Assembly: GCF_000010285.1 (NCBI RefSeq)
Contig: NC_010617.1
Location: 806,001 to 870,000, forward strand
DNA: 64,000 nucleotides
DNA from: Kocuria rhizophila DC2201
GTDB taxonomy: Bacteria > Actinomycetota > Actinomycetes > Actinomycetales > Micrococcaceae
Reading direction: 5' to 3'
Shown here: positions 23,791 to 32,242 of the stretch, one piece after another
How the letters are laid out: each line of letters starts with the position of its first letter
Position numbering within the stretch: the stretch's first letter is position 1
The notes under the pieces: model-generated
The model's input: only the letters and a program-made list of their open reading frames with translations
Told to the model about the DNA's origin: nothing
The model's database searches: none
Position numbers and translations under genes: made by a program

Positions 23791-25035
23791 TCAGTTCGCG
23801 AACGTGTCCTGCAGCGTCCCGTGGGAGGACCACAGGGCCACGGAGTCGCCCTCGTCGTCCAGGGTCTCCGTGCCGAGGTGGTTGTAGTAGGCGTCCGCCC
23901 GGTTGGTGCCGGGGCCGGTGTAGACGCGCAGCTGCTGGCCGGGGGCGAGCACGTAGCCCGGCCCCACCGTGAGGGTGCTGTCCTTGGTGTCCCGGATCCG
24001 ATACCCGGAGACGTCCACGGGGTGGGCCGCGGTGTTCTGCAGGATTACGTGCTCGCCGGCCTCCGGCTGGAGGTCCCCACCGGGGACGTCGTTGACGGCA
24101 TCCACCACGCGCACCCCCGTGTTCTGGGGGAAGGGCTGCTGGCCCTTCTTGTGGCGGGAGAACTGCACGGGGAAGTCGCCGGTGATCCGGTCCACGCCCA
24201 GGGCGGCGACGCGGTCGTAGGCGGGCACCGAGTCCACGGTGTAGACCCCCATGCCCAGCCCCGCGTGCTTCACGCGCTGCACGGCGGCGGCGTCCAGGGG
24301 GCGGTAGTCGGTGCCGAAGTTGTCCGCGTACGTGGCGATCTGCGCCAGCGCCGCGGCGTCGGGGACGGTGTCCATGAGCTGCTGCAGCGGGACCTCAGGC
24401 GCAAGCTGCGCGAACGTGCGGTTCGACCCGGCGTCGTAGCCGAGGACCTCGACCCTGCCGCAGCGCACCAGGCGGTTCCACTGCGGATCCTCCCGGAGGG
24501 CGTCCGCCACCACTTTCTCGATCCCGGGGGAGTTCTCCGGGGACTTGATCTCGATGAACACCCCGATCTGGTTGCGCGCGGCCCGGGCGGCGTCGTCGAA
24601 GTGCGAGATCTTCTCACCCGCGAAGTGGCCCGAGAAGTGCGAGCCCGTGTCCAGGCGCTGCAGCTCGGCCCACGTGAACGACGTGATCGGGTCGTTCTCG
24701 CGGCCGGGGAAGACCCGGGCGACGTCCGTGGTGCGGGCGGGCGTGTCGTCGTGGAAGACGAAGGGCACGCCGTCGGCGGAGAGCTGCACGTCGAGCTCGA
24801 AGAAGTCTGCGCGGGAGCCACGCGCCTGTTCGAACGCCGAGACCGTGTTCTCCGGGGCCGTGCCGGCCGCACCGCGGTGGCCGATCAGCAGCGGCGCTGA
24901 GGCGGACACGGACTGCTCGGGTTCCGGGGCCGGTGCGGCGGCCGCTTCGGGTGCGGCTGCGGGCGCGAGCACGGCGAGGGACAGAGCGGCGGCGGTTCCC
25001 GCGCGGCGCAGGGAGTGGGTGGAGCGAGGCGTCAT
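23791..25035 (-). CDS. Secreted glycerophosphodiester phosphodiesterase with C-terminal lamin-tail domain
   Basis: The product is 414 residues from ATG at 25035. It starts with a signal peptide (Arg residues, then an Ala/Leu core, AAAAP near residue 35), so it is exported. The GDPD TIM barrel starts IGHRGAAGTAPENT (the catalytic HRG-x-x-x-x-x-x-E-N-T motif), followed by FFELDVQLSADG and FVFHDDTPAR with the second catalytic His. Residues from about 305 (VRVVDAVNDVPGG, QNTAAHPVDVSGYRIRD) form a lamin-tail (LTD) beta-sandwich, common on secreted bacterial hydrolases and thought to aid binding. It should release glycerol phosphate from deacylated lipids or teichoic acid. It is a single gene, with no phosphate-box seen. 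Confidence 0.9.
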   Translation of the reverse strand: MTPRSTHSLRRAGTAAALSLAVLAPAAAPEAAAAPAPEPEQSVSASAPLLIGHRGAAGTAPENTVSAFEQARGSRADFFELDVQLSADGVPFVFHDDTPARTTDVARVFPGRENDPITSFTWAELQRLDTGSHFSGHFAGEKISHFDDAARAARNQIGVFIEIKSPENSPGIEKVVADALREDPQWNRLVRCGRVEVLGYDAGSNRTFAQLAPEVPLQQLMDTVPDAAALAQIATYADNFGTDYRPLDAAAVQRVKHAGLGMGVYTVDSVPAYDRVAALGVDRITGDFPVQFSRHKKGQQPFPQNTGVRVVDAVNDVPGGDLQPEAGEHVILQNTAAHPVDVSGYRIRDTKDSTLTVGPGYVLAPGQQLRVYTGPGTNRADAYYNHLGTETLDDEGDSVALWSSHGTLQDTFAN

Positions 25036-25299
25036 GGTGGGCCTTTCACAGCGGGGGCAGTGCGGACGTCCGGGGTGTCCGTGGGCGTCCGCGGACGCGT
25101 GCCACGGTGCTACCGCCACGTAACATCGGGCGGTCCTGGACGTGACGGGAACATGAAAACCGCACGTGGCGGTGCGCCTCGAGCACGGTGGCGAGGGCAT
25201 CCGGGCATGGTGGGGCCTGAGCGGCACGACGAGGGATGAGATCGGTGCGGCCTTTCGACAACGGTGCTGAGGGGTGCCGGGGCGGGTCCGTGAGCCGGC

Positions 25300-25935
25300 C
25301 TACCCCAGGGGGTCGCCCTTCGTGCGGTCCAGGGCCACGCGCACCAGGGCCGAGGTCAGCACGGGCAGCTGCTCCGCGGCCACGAGCTCCGCCAGCGCGG
25401 CGGCGTCCTCCGGGAGCCCGAGGCGGCGTGCGCCCGCGAGTGCCTTCGTGTCCACGTGCGGTGCCATGACCGGCCACACGCCCTGCACCTCGCGCGCAAA
25501 GATGGACGCGCCCGCGGGTCCGATGCCGGGGAAGTCCTGGAGCCGTCGCAGGACGTCGCGCGGACCGTCCGCGGCGTCACGCAGGGCGCGCAGGTCCCCG
25601 CCCCAGGTGTCGAGCAGCAGGGCCGCGCCGTCGCCCAGCATGGTGGCAGTGCGCTCGTCGTAGCGCTTGTACCCGCCGCGCCCCAGGGCCTGCACGCGCT
25701 GGCGCCAGGACGACGCCTGCATCGCCTCGGGCGTGCGGTGCCCGGCGTCGAACAGGGCCCGTGCGGAGGCCACCGCCACGGGCGCGCCGATCCGCGCGGA
25801 GAGCAGGTTGGCCAGCACGAGCAGCTGGTACAGGGCGGCGGGTTCGTCCCTCAGCCGGATCCCGGCCTCCTGGGCGTAGGTCCGACCGTGCCGCTCGAGC
25901 AGCGCGTCCACGGTCTGCGCTCGGGTTCGGGCCAC
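25300..25935 (-). CDS. HhH-GPD family DNA glycosylase-like protein
   Basis: The product is 211 residues from GTG at 25935 with GAGAGGA nine bases upstream. A helix-hairpin-helix FPGIGPAGA at residues 135-143 is followed by the catalytic-type Asp162 in HVDTKAL, the GPD arrangement of endonuclease III-like base-excision enzymes. It lacks the C-terminal four-Cys iron-sulphur loop of Nth and MutY and has Asp but no Lys in the hairpin, suggesting a monofunctional glycosylase rather than a lyase. The damaged-base substrate is unknown. It stands alone on the minus strand next to the secreted phosphodiesterase, with no functional link. Confidence 0.82.
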   Translation of the reverse strand: MARTRAQTVDALLERHGRTYAQEAGIRLRDEPAALYQLLVLANLLSARIGAPVAVASARALFDAGHRTPEAMQASSWRQRVQALGRGGYKRYDERTATMLGDGAALLLDTWGGDLRALRDAADGPRDVLRRLQDFPGIGPAGASIFAREVQGVWPVMAPHVDTKALAGARRLGLPEDAAALAELVAAEQLPVLTSALVRVALDRTKGDPLG

Positions 25936-26330
25936 GGCGGCGTTCCTCTCGGTGCGGCTCGGCGGGTTCCGGTGCGTGGGTCTGCGGTTCGCGGGGCACG
26001 ACGACGCCGCGCGGCTCACGCGGTCGTCTCGCCCCGGCGCGGGGACGCTCTCCAGCCTAGAACCGGGAAACCTCGGCGGTCGAACCGGGGGGTGACCGCC
26101 GGGCGGTGCCCCGCGCGCAGGGGAGCGGAGGCAGGATGGCGGCCGATCGGCGTCGTGCCGCGGGCCACTGGTCGCGACTTGCGTGCAGGGGATTCCGCTG
26201 GTGGCCAACTTCTAGTGGGGGACGTCACTCGTCAATAGACTGATGATCGACGCCGCCACCCGGGTTCGCGTGCGAACTGGCGGTCGGCGGCGGTCCCACC
26301 TCATGACAGGTCACGACGGAAGGCAGTGCC
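25936..26330. other. Divergent intergenic region upstream of the stress-type flavoprotein gene
   Basis: These 395 bp lie between two divergent starts. They contain one GACGACGCCGC motif (26000-26010), an imperfect hairpin (GGCGGTC 26075-26081 with GACCGCC 26094-26100) and a possible -10 (TAGACT, about 26235) some 90 bp ahead of the plus-strand gene. No coding region is credible. Confidence 0.4.
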
Positions 26331-26816
26331 ATGGCAGAGAGCAACGAGAACATCCAGAAAGTCCGCGACATCATCAAGGGCACGCGCATCGCCATGCTCA
26401 CGCACGTGGACGAGGACGGCCGCCTGGTGTCCAAGCCCATGGCCACGCAGGACGTCGACTTCGACGGCACCGTGCGCTTCATCGCGGAGCGCGCCTCCGG
26501 GCAGGGCACGGCCATCCAGAAGAACCCGAACGTCAACGTGGCCTACGCGGGCAGCGGTGCGTGGGTGTCTCTGAGCGGCAGCGCGCGCATCGTCAATGAC
26601 ACCGACAAGCTGCGGGAGCTGTGGAGCTCCTTCACCGACTCCTGGCTCGAGGGCGGGCCCGAGAACCCCAACAACGTGCTCATCGAGATCGACGCCGACA
26701 CCGCGGAGTACTGGGACAGCCCGGGCAGCAGCAAGGTCACCCAGGTGGCCAACCTCATCAAGGCGAAGGTCACGGGCAACACCGTGGAGGGTGAGAACGA
26801 GGTCGTGGACCTCTGA
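26331..26816 (+). CDS. Pyridoxamine 5'-phosphate oxidase-like flavin-binding protein (general stress protein 26 type)
   Basis: The product is 161 residues with GGAAGG upstream of the ATG. It is a single FMN-binding split barrel: IKGTRIAMLTHVDEDGRLVS opens the barrel, VRFIAERASG carries the flavin-phosphate contact, and GAWVSLSGSARIV is the central strand. WSSFTDSWLEGGPENP near residue 100 is typical of the GSP26/YdaG subfamily. Members bind FMN or F420 and are induced by general stress; the substrate is not known. It is monocistronic, with a terminator 17 bp after the stop. Confidence 0.88.
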   Translation: MAESNENIQKVRDIIKGTRIAMLTHVDEDGRLVSKPMATQDVDFDGTVRFIAERASGQGTAIQKNPNVNVAYAGSGAWVSLSGSARIVNDTDKLRELWSSFTDSWLEGGPENPNNVLIEIDADTAEYWDSPGSSKVTQVANLIKAKVTGNTVEGENEVVDL

Positions 26817-26832
26817 TCCACATCCTGCGTCT

Positions 26833-26865
26833 CGGGCCGCGCTCGCACTCGGCGGGCGCGGCCCG
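26833..26865. terminator. Terminator after the GSP26-like gene
   Basis: A 10-bp arm at 26833-26842 pairs with 26856-26865 around a 13-base loop. It isolates the upstream gene from the PH-domain fragment that follows. Confidence 0.7.
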
Positions 26866-26890
26866 TTGCCGTTGGCGCCGCCGCTCAGGC

Positions 26891-27100
26891 GTGGTCCGGG
26901 GGCTGCGGGGCAAGAAGATCGAGACCTTCTCGATCCCCTACTCGAGCATCAGCATGTGGTCCACCGAGAACGCGGGGACCCTGGACTTCAACGCGGAGAT
27001 CGAACTGTGGACCCGCGCGGGAGTGGTGAAGATCAACGTGGGGCGCAACATCGACGTCCTGGCCCTGGACCAGCTGATCTCCCGCTCGGTCCTCGGCTGA
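26891..27100 (+). pseudogene. 5'-truncated bacterial PH-domain protein
   Basis: The 69-residue frame (first start GTG 26891) reads RGLRGKKIETFSIPYSSISM, then STENAGTLDFNAEIELW. This is the distinctive second half of the bPH/YvbH-type PH domain (GxxGKKVE-x-x-SIPYxSI). Full-length relatives are 115-125 residues and begin with a helix and the strands ending in TDKRLI; none of that is present upstream, where a terminator hairpin and the end of the previous gene lie instead. No ribosome site precedes the GTG. I read it as a fragment left after deletion of the 5' half, unlikely to fold on its own. Confidence 0.6.
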
Positions 27101-27219
27101 CCACCGGCAGCCCGGCGCGTCCCGGCGGGTGACGAGTCCACAGCGTGCCCCGTGCAGATGCGCGGGGCACACGGCGTTGTCCGGCTCCCGCGCCGAGGCG
27201 TGCTGATGCCTCCCGTTGA

Positions 27220-28044
27220 TTAGCGGTGGGCAACTGGCGGCGTCGGTGTGCCTGCCGGCAGCCACACCCACCCTTCGCGGGCGACGACGGACACCAGCTC
27301 AGGTGGCGCGGGCTCGCAACTGCCGAGGTCCACCTCTCGTGCCACCAGGGCGGCGACGACGGCGTCCAGCACGTTATCGTCCGCCCGGCACATCGAATCG
27401 TGCCCCAACCACTCGAGCCACGGCAGGTGCGTCACCAGGCGCGTCACCAGGTTGTGACGGTGGGTCGCGTTCTTGCTCCCCTTGTAGCCACGGTGCGGGA
27501 GTCCCCAACGGGCCAGCGCGGCCGCCGGGTACACCTCGCATGCGCGCCCCGAACCATCCCGGGGGACGTCGATTCCGGCATCGAGAAGGCGGCTCTCTAG
27601 AGCGGCCCAGCGCAGCGCCGGATACGCAATCCGGTCCGTGGAGACGCTCAGGGGAATCAGGCCTGTGCGAGAGCGCACGTGGAGATCCGTGGTGCGCTGA
27701 GCCATGTTGCGGCGCCACGCCGGATCGGTCGAAGGCGGAGCGGTCACCTGCCCGGTGGCCTGGGCGCAGATGTAGTCCACGAACGGTGCGGGCCAGCCGA
27801 AGGGAACGTCAATTCCTGCTCGGTGCACGTCGCGGACCACGGCCAGCACGTCGGCATCCGTCGCACCGAGGTCCACCCGTTCCACCACCACCCGGCCGGG
27901 TTCCTCCCGGATCACGGCGATGCCCGTGCGCGCGGGGTCCGCCGCGAGGTCCACGCCTGCGTATCGGCGGCGCGTCCGCGTCTGCGCATCGGGCCCCACG
28001 CGCTGAGCAGATTCGTGGGAGGGGGGCGCGGGCTCACCAGTCAT
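27220..28044 (-). CDS. DUF429 domain-containing protein
   Basis: The product is 274 residues from ATG at 28044. DUF429 features include the opening strand YAGVDLAADPARTGIAVI, GIDVPFGWPAPFVDYI, the RTTDLHVRSRTGLIPLSVS block near residue 120 and VYPAAALARWGL. The D-rich RNase-H-like strand plus these motifs suggests a nuclease-like fold, but no activity is established for the family. It probably acts in the cytoplasm. No Shine-Dalgarno site precedes the ATG; TAGGGT six bases upstream suggests a leaderless transcript. It is divergent from the type III polyketide synthase with only 47 bp between the starts. Confidence 0.85.
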   Translation of the reverse strand: MTGEPAPPSHESAQRVGPDAQTRTRRRYAGVDLAADPARTGIAVIREEPGRVVVERVDLGATDADVLAVVRDVHRAGIDVPFGWPAPFVDYICAQATGQVTAPPSTDPAWRRNMAQRTTDLHVRSRTGLIPLSVSTDRIAYPALRWAALESRLLDAGIDVPRDGSGRACEVYPAAALARWGLPHRGYKGSKNATHRHNLVTRLVTHLPWLEWLGHDSMCRADDNVLDAVVAALVAREVDLGSCEPAPPELVSVVAREGWVWLPAGTPTPPVAHR

Positions 28045-28050
28045 GGGGCC

Positions 28051-28056
28051 ACCCTA
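28051..28056 (-). promoter_or_regulatory. Predicted -10 (TAGGGT) for leaderless DUF429 gene
   Basis: Minus-strand TAGGGT ends 6 bases before the ATG at 28044, which places the expected transcription start at or next to the start codon. Confidence 0.5.
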
Positions 28057-28080
28057 GGCCGCGGGGCCTGAGCGGGTGCC

Positions 28081-28086
28081 TACCAT
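28081..28086 (+). promoter_or_regulatory. Predicted -10 (TACCAT) for leaderless polyketide synthase operon
   Basis: TACCAT ends 5 bases before ATG 28092. Only a weak GGGG lies between, so initiation may be leaderless. Confidence 0.4.
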
Positions 28087-28091
28087 GGGGC

Positions 28092-29291
28092 ATGACCGTT
28101 CGCATGCTGTCGATCGAGACCCTGGTCCCTGACACCGTCATCCGGCAGGAGGACGTCACGCGGCTCTTCGCGCAGCAGCCGGAGATGACGCGGTTGGGGT
28201 CCCGGCTCGTGCGCTCCGCGTTCGACGGCGCCGGGGTGGCCACGCGCCACACCGTCCTCCCGGAGCTGGGCACCGCGGCCGACCGCGCCGGCTCGGCTGC
28301 GGGTGCCGGGGCCGCACCCTCCGAGGACGTCCCTGGCGGATCGCCGCGAGCAGGGGGCGACGCCGCGGCGTCGCCGTTCGTCGACCCCGGAACCGGCCAC
28401 CTGCTGTCACCGGGCACGCACGCGCGCAACCGGATCTACACGGAGCACGCGAAACGCCTGTTCGTGGAGGCGGCCCGCGCGGCCCTCGACGCGGCGGGGG
28501 ACGAGGTCACCGCGGCGGACGTGACCCACGTGATCACGGTGTCCTGCACCGGGTTCTTCGCACCGGGCCCGGACGTGCGGGTGGCCAAGGACCTCAGGCT
28601 GCCCGTGGACGTGAAGCGCGCCCACTTCGGCTTCATGGGGTGCAATGCCGCGTTCCCCGCGCTGCAGGCGGCGGCCACCGCGTGCCGGGCGGATCCGGAC
28701 GCCGTGGTGCTCGTCGTGTGCGTGGAGCTGTGCACCCTGCACCTGCACGTGCGCAACGACCCCGACACGGTGATGGGCAACGCCCTGTTCGCGGACGGCG
28801 CGGCGGCCGCGGTGGTGTCCGCGCGCGACGTCGCCGTCCCCGGCCCCACCCTCGAGCTCGTCGACTTCGAGACCACCCTGGCGCCCGTGGGCGAGGAGGA
28901 GCTCGCGTGGAGTGTGGGGGACGAGGGCTTCGAGATGATCCTGGGCAGCTACGTGCCCCGCATCATCGACGACCACGTGACGGACGCCCTGGCACCCCTG
29001 CTTCGGCGCACGGATCTCGCGGTGGCGGACATCCCCCAGTGGGCCGTGCACCCGGGCGGGCGCAGCATCCTGGACAAGGTGGAGTCCCGGCTGGGCCTGG
29101 CGGAGGAGCAGATGCTCCCATCTCGGGAGGTGCTCCGCGAGGCGGGGAACATGAGCAGCGCCACCATTCTCTTCGTCCTGGCCCGCCTGCTGCAGACCGG
29201 GGCGCCCGGGCCCGTGGCGGCCATGGCGTTCGGGCCGGGCCTGAGCATCGAGTCCGCCCTGCTCCGCCTCCTCCCGGCCGCGCAGCGCTGA
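28092..29291 (+). CDS. Type III polyketide synthase (chalcone/stilbene synthase-like)
   Basis: The product is 399 residues. The catalytic triad is complete: Cys184 in GFMGCNAAFP, His320 in WAVHPGGRSILD and Asn353 in AGNMSSATI. These synthases extend a starter acyl-CoA with malonyl-CoA and cyclise the product to a pyrone, resorcinol or similar ring in the cytoplasm. An Ala/Gly/Pro-rich insert at about residues 60-100 replaces the short loop of other family members; it is coded partly by the recurrent GACGCCGCGGCG-type sequence. The stop overlaps the methyltransferase start by one base, so the two act together: a polyketide is made, then methylated. The product cannot be predicted; an alkylpyrone or alkylresorcinol is the commonest bacterial outcome. 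Confidence 0.92.
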   Translation: MTVRMLSIETLVPDTVIRQEDVTRLFAQQPEMTRLGSRLVRSAFDGAGVATRHTVLPELGTAADRAGSAAGAGAAPSEDVPGGSPRAGGDAAASPFVDPGTGHLLSPGTHARNRIYTEHAKRLFVEAARAALDAAGDEVTAADVTHVITVSCTGFFAPGPDVRVAKDLRLPVDVKRAHFGFMGCNAAFPALQAAATACRADPDAVVLVVCVELCTLHLHVRNDPDTVMGNALFADGAAAAVVSARDVAVPGPTLELVDFETTLAPVGEEELAWSVGDEGFEMILGSYVPRIIDDHVTDALAPLLRRTDLAVADIPQWAVHPGGRSILDKVESRLGLAEEQMLPSREVLREAGNMSSATILFVLARLLQTGAPGPVAAMAFGPGLSIESALLRLLPAAQR

Positions 29292-30037
29292 TGGACCCGC
29301 TGCTGCGCCACCGCTCCGTGGGGGAGCCCGAGCTCATGGACGATCCCGCATGTGATCCCGTGGCCCTGGACACCACCTACCGGCTGTTCGGGGTGATCAA
29401 CCCGCTCGTGGCGTCCTGGCGTCCGGTCTACCGCCGCCACCTGCGCCCGGTGCTGCGGGCCGCGGCCCGCGAGGGACGCCCGGCCACGGTGCTGGACGTC
29501 GGGTGCGGGGGCGGGGACGTCGCCCGGGCCCTCGCGCGCTGGGCCGCCCGGGACGGTCTCGACGTGCGGATCACGGGCATCGACCCCGACGAACGGGCCA
29601 CCCGGTGGGCCGCCGCCCACGACCGCGGGGCGGGCACCACCTACCGCACGGTGGCCAGCGGCGAGCTGGTGGCGGCCGGGGAGACCTACGACGCGGTGAT
29701 CTCGAACCACATGCTGCACCACCTCACCCCCGCGGAACTGGCCGGGGTGCTCGCGGACTCCGAGGCACTGGCCCGCAGGGTAGCGGTGCACAACGACCTG
29801 CGCCGCAGCCGCGCGGCGTGGCTCGTCTACTGGGTGGCCACGCTGCCCCTGGCCCGCGCCCGCACCTTCGTGCGCTTCGACGGGCTGCTCTCGATCCGGC
29901 GCAGCCACGCTCCCGCCGAGCTGGCCGCGGTTCTGCCCCCTGGCTGGCGGGCCGTGCGGCAGCGGTTCTTCCGGCTGCTCGCGGTGCACCGCGCACAGGG
30001 GACGACGCCGCCCCGGACGGGCCGGGTTCGCACGTAG
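29291..30037 (+). CDS. SAM-dependent methyltransferase partner of the type III PKS
   Basis: The product is 248 residues from ATG at 29291, overlapping the PKS stop (TGATG). The class I Rossmann motif VLDVGCGGGDVARALARWA near residue 67 binds SAM, ITGIDPDERATRWA is motif II, and VISNHMLHHLTPAEL near residue 138 is motif IV. The N-terminal part (TTYRLFGVINPLVASW) and the C-terminal SIRRSHAPAEL resemble the methyltransferases that follow bacterial type III PKS genes. O- or C-methylation of the polyketide is inferred. The last 15 residues (GTTPPRTGRVRT region) are coded by a GACGACGCCGCC motif. No FAD oxidoreductase or UbiA gene follows, unlike larger clusters of this type. Confidence 0.88.
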   Translation: MDPLLRHRSVGEPELMDDPACDPVALDTTYRLFGVINPLVASWRPVYRRHLRPVLRAAAREGRPATVLDVGCGGGDVARALARWAARDGLDVRITGIDPDERATRWAAAHDRGAGTTYRTVASGELVAAGETYDAVISNHMLHHLTPAELAGVLADSEALARRVAVHNDLRRSRAAWLVYWVATLPLARARTFVRFDGLLSIRRSHAPAELAAVLPPGWRAVRQRFFRLLAVHRAQGTTPPRTGRVRT

Positions 30038-30057
30038 CCTGCGTCACCGGACAGGAC

Positions 30058-30870
30058 TCAGGCGGAACCGGGCCTCGTGTCCTGGTCCCACCCCTGCTGC
30101 GGGGTGTCGCACGTCTCCCGGAACACGTACTGGGAGGGGCGTTTGCGCTCGCGGCTGGACCAGTCGATGGCCGGGCGGTGCGTGCGCTCGGGCACGTAGC
30201 CCAGCCGGTACACGGCCATGAGCTCCAGCTCGTCGGGGACATGCAGCATGTCCACGATCCGCTGCCACTGGTGCGGGGCCTCCATGGGGAAGGACACGAA
30301 CTGGATGCCCATGCCCAGCTCCACCGTGGTCAGCCACAGGTTTTCCATGGCCGCGCCCATGCTGAACACGGAGTAGAAGCCGGAGAGCTCCTCCGGGCGG
30401 TACTCGCCGCGCTCGAGCATCACCCCGATCAGCAGGGGTGAGCCCGCCACGAGCTTGCGGTTCTCCTCGCCCAGGGTCTGCGGCACACGCAGCCTGTTCA
30501 TGAGCGCCTGCCCGGACGGCGTGAACGCCCTGGAGGTGAACGGGCGCAGCAGCGCGGGCAGCTTGTCGAAGAGCATGCCGCTGCGCAGGGTGTCCATCTC
30601 CTTCTGGCTGAACCGGAAGTACTTCTTGTACCGGTCGAAGAACGTGCCCGCGCCCATCACCTCGGTCATGCTCTCCCCGCTGATGCGGGCCACGGTCTCG
30701 ATGGTCTCCCGGTCCTCGATCAGCACGAACCGCCACGGCTGGCTGTTGAACTGGGACGGCGCGGCGGCGGCCGCACGGATCAGCAGCTGCTGGTGCTCGG
30801 GGCTCACGGGGTCCGGCCGGAACGGACCGTTGGTGGTCCGCCGGTTGAACACGACATCCAGGAATTCCAC
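30058..30870 (-). CDS. Nitroreductase-family flavoprotein
   Basis: The product is 270 residues from ATG at 30870. The family signature opens the protein: [20 protein letters not shown] (FMN-phosphate Arg residues), then [21 protein letters not shown], the N-SxPW FMN-contact segment. [20 protein letters not shown] and [12 protein letters not shown] are the later conserved helices and strand. Such enzymes use NAD(P)H to reduce nitro groups, quinones or enones in the cytoplasm. It follows a small membrane protein gene by 3 bp and is certainly co-transcribed with it. The insertion between residues 75 and 135 is longer than in classic NfsB proteins. Confidence 0.88.
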   Translation of the reverse strand: MEFLDVVFNRRTTNGPFRPDPVSPEHQQLLIRAAAAAPSQFNSQPWRFVLIEDRETIETVARISGESMTEVMGAGTFFDRYKKYFRFSQKEMDTLRSGMLFDKLPALLRPFTSRAFTPSGQALMNRLRVPQTLGEENRKLVAGSPLLIGVMLERGEYRPEELSGFYSVFSMGAAMENLWLTTVELGMGIQFVSFPMEAPHQWQRIVDMLHVPDELELMAVYRLGYVPERTHRPAIDWSSRERKRPSQYVFRETCDTPQQGWDQDTRPGSA

Positions 30871-30873
30871 GCG

Positions 30874-31203
30874 TCACCTCCAGGCCAGCACGAGACCGGC
30901 CACGTAGCAGGGAGCCGCCACGAGGGCGTCTCGGGTGTGTCGCCGCAGCGGACGGGCGCCGTGGCGCTGCAGCAGGAACAGGGGAGCCAGGGCAGAGACC
31001 AGGGCGAGCGTCGTCGTCGAACGAGCCTTCAGCCCGGCGGCGCACGCGGCCGCGGTGAGCGCCGACGTGGCGATGTACAGGCCGTGGTGGACCCAGCGCA
31101 CGTTGGACGTGTCGAGCAGGCCGAGGGCCACAGAACCGCCCAGGGCGCAGTTCGCCGTGTACGACGCCGCGGCGGCCGTGACGAGCGTTCGCACCGGGTC
31201 CAT
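30874..31203 (-). CDS. Small membrane protein co-transcribed with nitroreductase
   Basis: The product is 109 residues from ATG at 31203 with GGAGAGCC upstream. Three to four hydrophobic segments are visible (about residues 5-30, 40-62, 66-80, 92-107). There is no recognised domain. The gene ends 3 bp before the nitroreductase ATG, so the two form an operon, and a link to a membrane-associated redox substrate is possible but unproven. Confidence 0.7.
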   Translation of the reverse strand: MDPVRTLVTAAAASYTANCALGGSVALGLLDTSNVRWVHHGLYIATSALTAAACAAGLKARSTTTLALVSALAPLFLLQRHGARPLRRHTRDALVAAPCYVAGLVLAWR

Positions 31204-31310
31204 GGCTCTCCTTCACGACGGTGTGCTCCTCCTGTCCATCGTGTCACAGGTCACGGCATCGCCCGGGGACGCCGTGGCTCTGGAGCCCAGCGAATCGGGC
31301 CCACGGTGTG

Positions 31311-31583
31311 GGAGCGGTCGCGGCGCGCCTCAATGTGCCACGGGCCCCGGGGCTGCGGGTGGCCGGGAGCAACCTGATCGGCAACAGCTTCGGCATGTTC
31401 ATGTGCCTGCCCAAGGAGAACTACGTGCCCATCCCCGAGGACCTCACGGTGTGGGGCGGGGACGACTGGCTCTTCTTCCACCAGCCGTGGCCCAACTGGG
31501 CGCTCATAGGTCCCACGGTGCGCAGCGAGGTCAGCGTGACGAGCCCGGAGGGGCAGTTCCAACGGTTGCTGGAGCGGGAGGGC
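31311..31583 (+). pseudogene. Fragment of a family-2-like glycosyltransferase
   Basis: Within an open frame, 31362-31580 encodes NLIGNSFGMFMCLPKENYVP, then IPEDLTVWGGDDWLF and VSVTSPEGQFQRLLERE. The pattern N-S-F-G-x-F...YxPIPEDLxxWxGDDWLF is typical of the C-terminal part of GT2-like transferases that end with a (G)DDW-L acceptor motif. The N-terminal nucleotide-sugar half is missing and the sequence before it is non-coding in character. No normal stop follows; the frame runs into a terminator hairpin. I read it as the last 70 codons of a deleted gene. Confidence 0.5.
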
Positions 31584-31618
31584 GCAGGGCCGCCCACCGG
31601 TGGGGTGGGCGGCCCTGC
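31584..31618. terminator. Perfect 15-bp terminator hairpin after the glycosyltransferase fragment
   Basis: 31584-31598 pairs exactly with 31604-31618 around a 5-base loop. It sits between the plus-strand fragment and the end of the converging LppP/LprE gene. Confidence 0.8.
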
Positions 31619-31687
31619 ACGTGTGGCAGCGGCTCACACGGCGCCTCAGAGGACCCGGGTGCGTGACTGTCGCGAACCTCCGGGGAG

Positions 31688-32242
31688 TCACTGAGGCGGG
31701 AACTCGCCGGTGTGCACCACGCTGCCGGAGTCCTCGTCGTAGTAGAACTCGGAGACGGCCCTTCCCCGGGGGGCCGCGTTGGCGTCTCCCTCGAGCGGGT
31801 ACCGGTAGGTGACCCTGAGGTTGGCGTCGTCCAGGCGCTCCACCTTGGGCTCAAAACCGAAGGGCGTGGTGGACGCGGTGCCTAGGAAGATGCCGTGCGA
31901 GAACAGCATGATGGTCTCCGGCGAGGACGCGGTGGCGCCGTTGGTACTCACGGAGATCCAGGACAGCGCGGCGCAGCCGTTGTAGGTGGAGGTGTCCGCG
32001 GAGTCGATGGCCCACCCGGGATCGTTCGGAACGTCCGGACCGAAGGGCGGGGTCAGGAGGGGAGCCGCCATCCGCAGCGCGTACTCGGGCGAGTCGTTGG
32101 GGCAGCCGTCCGACGCGGCCTGCGGCGTGGGCTCCGGTGCGGGAGCGGACGCGGTGGCGGGTCCGGCGAGACCTCCGGCCAGGAGCAGCGCTCCGGCGGC
32201 CACGGCGGTGGTGCGGGTGGAAAGACGGGTGAGGTGTCGCAT
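31688..32242 (-). CDS. Secreted LppP/LprE-family protein (non-lipidated paralogue)
   Basis: The product is 184 residues from ATG at 32242. A signal peptide (RTTAVAAGALLLAGGLAGPATASA) ends in an ASA site for signal peptidase I and has no lipobox Cys, so this copy should be free in the envelope or medium. The mature part matches LppP/LprE: NGCAALSWISVSTNGAT, then SSPETIMLFSHGIFLGTAS, LRVTYRYPLEGDANA and RGRAVSEFYYD. The family function is unknown; in mycobacteria members are envelope lipoproteins. A second, lipidated paralogue lies 224 bp upstream on the same strand. Confidence 0.83.
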   Translation of the reverse strand: MRHLTRLSTRTTAVAAGALLLAGGLAGPATASAPAPEPTPQAASDGCPNDSPEYALRMAAPLLTPPFGPDVPNDPGWAIDSADTSTYNGCAALSWISVSTNGATASSPETIMLFSHGIFLGTASTTPFGFEPKVERLDDANLRVTYRYPLEGDANAAPRGRAVSEFYYDEDSGSVVHTGEFPPQ

